A stretch of 5,370 nt of DNA from Micavibrio sp. UBA2020. Its GTDB lineage: Bacteria; Pseudomonadota; Alphaproteobacteria; Micavibrionales; UBA2020. Positions 1 to 4,638 of this stretch are shown piece by piece. Where the stretch lies: assembly GCA_002334985.1 (NCBI GenBank), contig DDBY01000126.1:1-5370 (forward strand), in the 5' to 3' direction. The translations under genes and the position numbers were made by a program. The notes beneath the pieces are model-generated. The model was not told the DNA's origin. It saw only the letters and a list, made by a program, of their open reading frames with translations, and ran no database searches. Every line of letters begins with the position of its first letter. Position 1 is the first letter of the stretch.

Positions 1-138
1 CAAGACCGCCCTGCATTACGCCGCGCTGGTGGACGCTGCGGTAAGCAGCAATGAACAGATGCTGCAAGGGCTGCTGGCGCGCGGCGCGAAGACGGATAAA
101 ACGGATTACAGCGGCAAGACCGCCCTGCATTACGCCGC
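1..138 (+). repeat. 24-bp exact direct repeat inside ankyrin units
   Basis: Positions 1-24 and 115-138 are identical over 24 bases, with a period of 114 bp (38 codons). Both copies encode the start of an ankyrin unit (KTALHYAA). Identity at DNA level, including synonymous positions, points to recent duplication or gene conversion of repeat units rather than protein-level conservation alone. The first copy begins at the window edge, so the identity may extend further left. Confidence 0.85.
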
Positions 139-382
139 CCATACGCTGCAATTCGGCATGATTGAATCTTTGGTCATGGCGGGCGCCGATGCGGATGCCA
201 CCGACCACAAGGACGAAAGCCCGCGCGACATTTGCGAAGCCGCAGGCCGCTTCGCGCTGACAGCGCTCGAGAGTGCGGAAAAACGCTACGCAGAAGAGCA
301 GCAAAAGAAAACGGCCGCACTCGCGCGCAGCCTTAGCGTCATGAAACCGGCAGCCGTGCGCTCGCGCATTGCGCCGCGTTAA
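2..382 (+). CDS. Ankyrin-repeat protein, C-terminal part (5' end outside window)
   Basis: The frame is open from the left edge and ends at TAA 380-382, giving 126 visible residues. The start lies upstream; the GTG at 29 falls inside a repeat and is not a real start. Two ankyrin units are clear, each opening with KTALHYAA (codons at 2-25 and 116-139). The first runs about 38 residues and ends LLARGAKTDKTDYSG. The second has LVMAGADADATDHKD, the usual helix-turn-helix plus GAD hairpin, followed by a degenerate third unit starting ESPRDICEAAG. The last 40 or so residues (EKRYAEEQQKKTAALARSL and on) are charged, probably helical, and end in a basic tail. Ankyrin repeats mediate protein-protein binding; the partner is unknown. 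No signal peptide or membrane segment lies in the visible part. The gene converges on the minus-strand gene at 431-919. A second ankyrin protein is encoded at 1231-2739, so the neighbourhood is ankyrin-rich. The fold is confident; the role is unknown. Confidence 0.9.
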   Translation, partial: KTALHYAALVDAAVSSNEQMLQGLLARGAKTDKTDYSGKTALHYAAHTLQFGMIESLVMAGADADATDHKDESPRDICEAAGRFALTALESAEKRYAEEQQKKTAALARSLSVMKPAAVRSRIAPR

Positions 383-400
383 GCGCGCAGAATATCGCAC

Positions 401-424
401 ATAAAAAAACCGGCAGCGCGCCGG
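401..424 (-). terminator. Intrinsic terminator of the 431-919 gene
   Basis: A GC hairpin pairs CCGGC (410-414) with GCCGG (420-424) around a 5-nt loop. Read on the minus strand it is followed directly by seven T residues (complement of 403-409). It begins 7 nt past the stop codon of the minus-strand gene at 431, the expected place. On the plus strand the hairpin is followed by AAAATATC rather than a T run, so it should not terminate the converging ankyrin gene efficiently. Confidence 0.75.
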
Positions 425-430
425 AAAATA

Positions 431-919
431 TCAAAGGGAAGTGCGGGATGCGCCGCGGCCATTGGCATTGGCTGCCGCGGCCTTGTTTTGATTTTTGCGC
501 GTCTGCCATGCGGCAAAGGTCATGACCGCATGCTCTTCGCCAAAGCGCAGTGCCTGCATTTCAAGCCACACACGCAAATACGGATTGGACGGCGACGGGT
601 CAATTTTATAAATCGGATAAACACCGCCAAGGCTGACATCGGCCAGAAACGGCAGCTGCTCTTCAAGGCAGGTTTTGACGGTTTCAATATTCGCGCGCGT
701 TTGCGCCGCGTCCGCATCGGAGCCCATGACGAAAGCGGCAAGACGGTGCAGCGCGGGCGAGCCTTCTTGCGCCAGCAAAAGACCGGTCGTGAGGGAGATA
801 ATATCGTTCAGGTGAAAAAACTTTTGCGTGGCATCGGCCGTATCGGTGCTGCTTTGCAGCATGTCGTGGTCGTTTTGCAGCGCTGCGGCATCAGCCGCTT
901 CGTAAGGGTCATAGGTCAT
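431..919 (-). CDS. Hypothetical protein, possibly DUF7736-like
   Basis: From ATG at 919 this encodes 162 residues, ending at TGA (431-433). It has no signal peptide or membrane helix and is probably cytoplasmic. The N-terminus (1-33) is acidic and Ala-rich. A conserved-looking core follows: FFHLNDIISLTTG at 34-46, a hydrophobic helix with FVMG at 63-66, then CLEEQLPFLADV at 84-95. A second block, VYPIYKIDPSPSNPYLRVWL, spans 100-119, then ALRFGEEHAVM. The tail after about 145 is low-complexity (AAAANANGRG). The order HLxDIxSxTTG, a short helix ending in G, then a Cys/Leu helix and LADV, recalls from memory the small phage-associated DUF7736 family. This is pattern resemblance only. The start is uncertain: in-frame ATG at 931 and GTG at 979 are alternatives and none has a clear Shine-Dalgarno. 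It probably forms its own transcript, with a promoter near 1079-1107 and a terminator at 401-424. Confidence 0.7.
   Translation of the reverse strand: MTYDPYEAADAAALQNDHDMLQSSTDTADATQKFFHLNDIISLTTGLLLAQEGSPALHRLAAFVMGSDADAAQTRANIETVKTCLEEQLPFLADVSLGGVYPIYKIDPSPSNPYLRVWLEMQALRFGEEHAVMTFAAWQTRKNQNKAAAANANGRGASRTSL
452..482 (-). repeat. Inverted repeat plus tandem hexamer near the 3' end of the 431-919 gene
   Basis: The 8-bp self-complementary GCCGCGGC occurs at 452-459 and 474-481, able to form a stem around a 14-nt loop. The loop contains two tandem copies of ATTGGC (461-472). It lies within the coding region, encoding the Ala/Asn/Gly tail, about 20 bp before the stop. It may be just codon-driven low complexity or may pause polymerase ahead of the terminator. 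Confidence 0.4.
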
Positions 920-1078
920 GGCAGCATCCATTCGCTTGAGCGGTATCCGGTCTTTGTTTCCGGTACCCGTCCTGTTCACAGCACCGAAAATACGGCGCCG
1001 TTCAGATGTTTCAGGTGCATGATTTAAAACACTTTTACATCAAAGCGTCGAGAAAAAAGCACCGTAAAAGCTGCGTCG

Positions 1079-1107
1079 AAGATGCGCCTGAATTTGCCTT
1101 ATGTCAA
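1079..1107 (-). promoter_or_regulatory. Candidate minus-strand promoter for the 431-919 gene
   Basis: The minus strand reads a perfect -35 hexamer TTGACA (1107-1102), a 17-nt spacer and CATCTT (1084-1079). The latter matches three of six positions of TATAAT, including the conserved A2 and T6. Transcription would start near 1072, leaving a leader of roughly 90-150 nt depending on the start codon. The -35 overlaps the palindrome CAATT-A-AATTG at 1105-1115, a possible operator. The perfect -35 supports it; the weak -10 limits confidence. Confidence 0.4.
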
Positions 1108-1126
1108 TTAAATTGTCGCAGTGCGC

Positions 1127-1170
1127 AAAAAACAAAAAGGATTTCAATCCCTTCCGGCGCGTTGTGCCGG
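1127..1170 (-). terminator. Probable intrinsic terminator of the large ankyrin gene
   Basis: Downstream of the stop at 1231 the minus strand carries two hairpins and then a T-rich run. The first pairs CCGGCGC (1154-1160) with GTGCCGG (1164-1170) over a 3-nt loop with one G-T wobble. The second is GGAT-TGAA-ATCC (complement of 1139-1150). It is followed directly by TTTTT-G-TTTTTT (complement of 1127-1138). The second stem is short, but it sits directly on the T run. The ankyrin transcript would end about 60-100 nt after its stop codon. Confidence 0.6.
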
Positions 1171-1230
1171 ACAGGCAAAATCAGACCACGCATGAAGATT
1201 TTCAAGCCGCGATTCCGTCCACGGCAAAAC

Positions 1231-2739
1231 TCAAGGATTCGGGCCGCCCTGTTTGGGCGTTTTGGGCTTTGCGCCTGCATCGGAATCGGGCGTGTTTTCG
1301 TTGCCCGCGGGCGGCTTCAGCGCGCCGCCTTGGTGTGTACGGGTGTCTTGCTGTGCCTTGCCGAAATCGCGCGCGGCGGGCAGACGCAAAACTTTGCCGC
1401 GCGGTTTATCGAGCGTGCCGGCGTCTTCTTTTTGCTTCGCTGCGCTGCGCATCAATTCGGGGTTCAGCGGCAGCTGTTTTTGATACTGCCCGCCCGCAAC
1501 AATCAAACGCTGCACCACGGGGCTGTCGCGGTCGCCTTTTTCAGCAAGGCGGTCAAGCACCGTCCAGCCGCGTTCGTCCGTCAAATCCGGGTTCGCGCCG
1601 CGGTCGAGCAAAAGGTCGAGCACGTCCATATTCTTTTTTTCAATCGCCAGATGCAAAGGCGCCTGCCCCTTGCCATCGCGGATATCGGGGTTCGCCTTGC
1701 GGTCGAGCAGATATTCCAAAAGCTCGGCGCGGCCCGCGGCGGCGGCGAAATGCATCAGCGTGCGGCCGGCACGGTCTTGCGCATCGGGGTCGGCACCACG
1801 GATAAGCATGATGCGCGCGGCTGATTCAAGGCTGTTTGCCTGCGTCACCCAGTGGCGGCTATGCACACATTCGCACAGCTCCGCGAGAGGCGTGATACCG
1901 GCGTTGTTTTTTTCCTGCAACAGCTCCGGCGCGCGGTCGAGCACGCGGGCGAGCATAAAAACGCTCTGCGTGCGCGCCAGCACATGCAAAACGTTGTTGC
2001 CGTTGTTATCTTTTTGCGTCAAATCGGCGCGGTCGATGACAGAGGCGAAAGTATCGTGTTTGTCGAGACGCGCGGCCAGATGCAAAAGGTTTTCACCCTT
2101 GTCGTTCACCGCGCAGACATCGGCGGCAGCGCCGAGCATCTGCTGCACAACCTGCGGGTATTTTTGCAGGCGTTCGTCGTCAATCATATACATGAAGGGC
2201 GATTTGCCCGCATCGTCGCGCACGTTGGGGTCGGCCTTGTTGCGCAAAAGACGCTCCACCATCTGCGGTTTATCAAGGAAATGATGCAGCGGCGTCTTGC
2301 CGTCATCATCGCGGATATTCAGGTCGGCACCATGGCTGGCGAAAAGGTCTATCAGCGTCGGGCGTGCGGTGCCCAGCATGTGCAGCGGTGTCTTGCCGTC
2401 TTCGTCTTTCAAATTGGGGTTCGCGCCCAGCTTCAAAAGCATCTGCACGAAATTGTCCTGGCTTTGCACCGCTGCGTGGTGCAGCGGCGTGCGACCGAGC
2501 GCGTCCTTGAGGTCGATATCCGCCCCCGCCTGCACCAGCGCAAGCGCGATGCCGTGGCGGTCTTTATCCAGCGCAAGATGCAGCGGCGGGTATATCATCG
2601 CCCCGCGGAAATTGACGTCGGCGCCCGATTTAATCAGCGATACGACCTTGGCCAAATCGCCACGCATGACCGCCCGCTGCAGGCGGGTGAATCCGTTTTC
2701 GTCGACCTTGTTGGGGTCTGCTTTGAAAAAACCGGCCAT
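1231..2739 (-). CDS. Large ankyrin-repeat protein (about 12 repeats)
   Basis: From ATG at 2739 this encodes 502 residues ending at TGA (1231-1233). Almost the whole protein is a tandem ankyrin array. Units start at roughly residues 13, 46, 80, 113, 145, 176, 213, 245, 279, 323, 356 and 389. Typical signatures include GRTPLHHAA (82-90), DGKTPLH (114-120 and 146-152), GADLNIRD and GANPDLTD. Most units are 31-34 residues; unit 6 has about 37 and unit 9 about 44. The unit 9 insertion contains C289-x-C291-x-H293-x2-H296. Residues 422-502 form a Lys/Pro/Gly/Gln-rich, probably disordered basic tail. No signal peptide or membrane helix is visible, so the protein is cytoplasmic or leaves by a Sec-independent route. 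Ankyrin arrays bind proteins; the target is unknown. No clear Shine-Dalgarno precedes ATG 2739. TTG at 2760 (LKNFFNAMAGFF) is a reasonable alternative, while extension to TTG 2904 adds residues unlike the rest. The gene is divergent from the protease operon. Confidence 0.88.
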   Translation of the reverse strand: MAGFFKADPNKVDENGFTRLQRAVMRGDLAKVVSLIKSGADVNFRGAMIYPPLHLALDKDRHGIALALVQAGADIDLKDALGRTPLHHAAVQSQDNFVQMLLKLGANPNLKDEDGKTPLHMLGTARPTLIDLFASHGADLNIRDDDGKTPLHHFLDKPQMVERLLRNKADPNVRDDAGKSPFMYMIDDERLQKYPQVVQQMLGAAADVCAVNDKGENLLHLAARLDKHDTFASVIDRADLTQKDNNGNNVLHVLARTQSVFMLARVLDRAPELLQEKNNAGITPLAELCECVHSRHWVTQANSLESAARIMLIRGADPDAQDRAGRTLMHFAAAAGRAELLEYLLDRKANPDIRDGKGQAPLHLAIEKKNMDVLDLLLDRGANPDLTDERGWTVLDRLAEKGDRDSPVVQRLIVAGGQYQKQLPLNPELMRSAAKQKEDAGTLDKPRGKVLRLPAARDFGKAQQDTRTHQGGALKPPAGNENTPDSDAGAKPKTPKQGGPNP

Positions 2740-2771
2740 CGCGTTAAAAAAGTTTTTCAATTCGGCGCTGT

Positions 2772-2792
2772 CCCGTGTCCGCCCGCCCGCCC
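2772..2792 (-). promoter_or_regulatory. Potential G-quadruplex in the ankyrin gene leader
   Basis: On the minus strand four GGG runs lie at 2792-2790, 2788-2786, 2784-2782 and 2774-2772, separated by loops of 1, 1 and 7 nt. This fits the standard G3+N1-7 rule. The site is on the sense strand of the ankyrin gene, about 33 nt before ATG 2739, where folding could affect translation. The flanking sequence can instead form the short hairpin GCCC/GGGC (2789-2792 with 2799-2802). Confidence 0.4.
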
Positions 2793-2912
2793 TTGTGTGG
2801 GCAGACCGGCTGGTGATGCAAAATTGCTTACGGTGAAAAAAATTAGCATGATGTGGAAAGCGAGTCCATGCCGCATCGTAAGGCTGAATTAAAAAGAAGC
2901 CCAAAAACGTAA

Positions 2913-2944
2913 TTAAATTACAATTAACGGCGTTAAGTTATAAT
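2913..2944 (+). promoter_or_regulatory. Candidate CtrA-controlled promoter of the protease-FHA operon
   Basis: A perfect -10 hexamer TATAAT lies at 2939-2944. Upstream, at 2913-2928, is TTAA-N7-TTAAC, an exact match to the full CtrA binding site known from Caulobacter and other Alphaproteobacteria. The box occupies the -35 region (about -38 to -24 for a start near 2951), where CtrA-activated promoters carry it. No good sigma70 -35 hexamer is present, consistent with activator dependence. The box overlaps a perfect 13-bp palindrome, GTAATT-A-AATTAC (2909-2921). It is seen by eye in an AT-rich spacer, so a chance match is possible. Confidence 0.5.
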
Positions 2945-3129
2945 ATCCCGCCGCAGAATGTTGTCAGAAGATTGTTATTAAATGATTTTTTGTCTTGCGC
3001 GCCATGGGCGCCCTCGGTGACAATGGGCACCGGACAGGCAGGACGAAATAAACATCGTCATGTTCCCGCCCTCTGGCCAGGCACGCCAAGCCCGCTGCCG
3101 CACCCGCTGTTCTTACCCGCTTCGGTTTT

Positions 3130-4638
3130 ATGTATATGCCCCTTTTGCCTGCCAAAACATCCCTGAGCCTGATTTGCGCCGCCACCGCGCTGGCGCTGGG
3201 CATGGGTAGCGCATGGGCGCAAACAGGCACACCGCCCGCCCCCGCACTGCAGGCGGAAGCGCCCGCCGACGAAGCCGCCGCTCCCCACGCGCGCAATGTC
3301 ACGGATGACGAGGCGCAGCGCATCTATAAAAAATACGGCGGCGCGCTTTACCAAATTCAGGTCATCGACATGGTGACGGAGAAAAAAACATCTATCGGCT
3401 CCGGCTTTCAGTTCACGGCGGACGGCAAGGTGGCGACAAACTATCACGTCATCGCCGATGCGCTGCAACGCCCCGATGCCAACCGCCTTGAATACGTCCA
3501 CGACCATTACGGCACGGGCAAGCTGAAACTGCTGATTGCGGATGTGCGCCACGACCTTGCGATTTTGCAGCTGGACACGCCGCATGCGGAATATGTGGAG
3601 CTCGGCAAATCCGACCTGCCCAAGGGCGTGCGTCTTTATTCGCTCGGCAACCCGCACGATATCGGCTTTACGATTGTGGAGGGGACTTATAACGGCGTCT
3701 CGCGCGACAGTTTCATCGATAAAATCCACTTCTCCGGCGCGGTCAATCCGGGCATGAGCGGCGGGCCGGTACTGGGTCATGATGGCCGCGTCGCGGGTAT
3801 CAACGTCATGACGGCGGGCAACCAGATTGGTTTTCTGGTGCCGGTCGAGCCGCTGAAGGCGCTGGCTGCAGAATACGCGGCGCAAAACAGCGATTTCAAT
3901 TTCACGCGCGACGCCGCCAAGCTGGTCGAAGCGCAGCTGACCGCCGCGCAGGACGCCGCGCAAAGCCGCCTGATGAACGGGGACTGGAGCGTCGCCCCCT
4001 TCGGCCGTGTCAGCGTACCGGGGCGCATCGATACCGCCTTCAAATGCTGGGCATCGCAGCGGCACACGGAAAAAAGCCCCTATACCCATTACCGCACCAC
4101 CTGCTCGACCGAGGACAGTCTTTATCTGGACGAGGGGTTCACGACCGGCAGCTATGTCTATAGCTATGACCTTATCCGCGCACGCAAGGGGTTCGGCAGT
4201 TTGCGGTTCTATAGCCTTTACGAACAGCTCTACGCCACACCCGAAAGCAGTTTTTTCAGCATGAACGTGCAGGAAAAAGACGCGGAGAATTTCGCCTGTC
4301 AGAACCGTTTTATCACCCACGGCGGCCAGCGGTGGAAAGCGTCTTTCTGCGCGCGGCAATATAAACGCTACCCCGCGCTTTACGATGCGATGCTTTATAT
4401 GGCGCAGCTGGGACAAAGCCGCGAGGGGCTTATCGTTTCCCTCGGCGCGCAGGGCGTGACCAAGCAAAACGCCTTGCAGCTGACACAAAGATTCATGGAA
4501 AGCCTGACGCCGCTGCCCGCGCGTGACGAAACCCCCGCCCTGCCGCAGGGCGTGGAGGAAAGCACCGCTGAAACCACCGGCGGCGATACGCCCGAAGCGG
4601 CCACAATGGCCGATACGCCGAAGGAGGATGCACCATGA
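3130..4638 (+). CDS. Secreted trypsin-like (S1C/HtrA-type) serine protease
   Basis: This 502-residue protein starts at ATG 3130; ATG 3136 is equally possible and neither has a clear Shine-Dalgarno. A Sec signal peptide is evident: Lys9, hydrophobic core 11-24, and cleavage predicted after AWA (30). The Ala/Pro-rich stretch 31-55 is probably a flexible linker. The trypsin-fold domain covers about 65-250. The catalytic triad is intact: His106 in TNYHVIAD, Asp142 in HDLAIL, Ser210 in NPGMSGGPV. VAGIN (221-225) and IGFLVPVE (233-240) also match the family. No PDZ domain follows, unlike DegP or DegS. Instead residues about 280-460 form a second domain I do not recognise, with four cysteines (306, 325, 390, 407) that could form two periplasmic disulfides. 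The tail (461-502) is acidic, rich in Thr, Pro, Glu and Ala. The substrate is unknown. It is first in an operon with the FHA gene, overlapping it by ATGA. Confidence 0.92.
   Translation: MYMPLLPAKTSLSLICAATALALGMGSAWAQTGTPPAPALQAEAPADEAAAPHARNVTDDEAQRIYKKYGGALYQIQVIDMVTEKKTSIGSGFQFTADGKVATNYHVIADALQRPDANRLEYVHDHYGTGKLKLLIADVRHDLAILQLDTPHAEYVELGKSDLPKGVRLYSLGNPHDIGFTIVEGTYNGVSRDSFIDKIHFSGAVNPGMSGGPVLGHDGRVAGINVMTAGNQIGFLVPVEPLKALAAEYAAQNSDFNFTRDAAKLVEAQLTAAQDAAQSRLMNGDWSVAPFGRVSVPGRIDTAFKCWASQRHTEKSPYTHYRTTCSTEDSLYLDEGFTTGSYVYSYDLIRARKGFGSLRFYSLYEQLYATPESSFFSMNVQEKDAENFACQNRFITHGGQRWKASFCARQYKRYPALYDAMLYMAQLGQSREGLIVSLGAQGVTKQNALQLTQRFMESLTPLPARDETPALPQGVEESTAETTGGDTPEAATMADTPKEDAP
4621..4627 (+). 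promoter_or_regulatory. Strong Shine-Dalgarno for the FHA gene
   Basis: AAGGAGG lies 7 nt before ATG 4635, an ideal match and spacing. It sits inside the last codons of the protease gene and fixes the FHA start. The other starts in the window lack anything comparable, so the FHA protein may be translated efficiently even without full coupling to the protease. Confidence 0.85.

Larger units (their letters stand above)
2740..3129. other. Divergent non-coding region between ankyrin gene and protease operon
   Basis: These 390 bp contain no gene I can support. The centre (about 2880-2990) is strongly AT-rich and holds the CtrA-type box and TATAAT listed separately. The left part (2740-2830) would be the leader of the ankyrin mRNA and carries the G-run cluster. 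A possible minus-strand promoter there is TGGACT (2868-2863), 17 nt, then TAATTT (2845-2840), which is weak. The right part (2951-3129) would be a long protease leader of about 180 nt. It has small hairpins, for example GCGCC/GGCGC (2999-3003 with 3007-3011) and CGGTG/CACCG (3015-3019 with 3028-3032). These match no riboswitch I recognise. Confidence 0.6.

Noticed and set aside
488..1027. Plus-strand open frame of 179 codons opposite the small hypothetical gene
   Set aside because: The minus-strand protein has the better composition and a terminator just past its stop. The plus product is Arg-rich and featureless.
1021..1038. TTAA-N7-TTAC as a second CtrA box
   Set aside because: One half is imperfect, and it lies well downstream of the better promoter candidate for the small gene.
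1045..1079. Direct repeat of GCGTCGA at 1045 and 1073
   Set aside because: Seven bases at a 28-bp spacing is too short to separate from chance and fits no motif I know.
1006..1824. Plus-strand open frame of 272 codons
   Set aside because: It crosses the terminator and promoter region and then runs antisense to the ankyrin C-terminus. The protein is Arg/Ala-rich with no recognisable domain.
1852..2892. Long open frame on the plus strand (346 codons) opposite the ankyrin gene
   Set aside because: It is antisense to a clear ankyrin array with repeated TPLH and GAD motifs. Its translation is a periodic Arg/Gln/His-rich mirror of those repeats, typical of a shadow frame.
2740..2904. N-terminal extension of the ankyrin protein to TTG 2904
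   Set aside because: The extra 55 residues resemble translated spacer (runs of Phe, Arg and His) and cover the G-run cluster. ATG 2739, or at most TTG 2760, is a better start.
2972..3166. Small open frame of 64 codons in the protease leader
   Set aside because: It overlaps the signal-peptide coding region, has a TTG start without a ribosome binding site, and is Pro-rich with no recognisable feature.
3169..3180. Cys16 in the protease signal peptide as a possible lipoprotein site
   Set aside because: The residues before it are Ser-Leu-Ile, which do not fit a lipobox needing Gly, Ala or Ser at -1. The AWA site at 28-30 is a normal signal peptidase I site.
3058..4488. Minus-strand open frame of 476 codons opposite the protease
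   Set aside because: The plus strand encodes a protease with signal peptide and complete catalytic triad. The antisense product is Arg/Val/His-rich with no domain.
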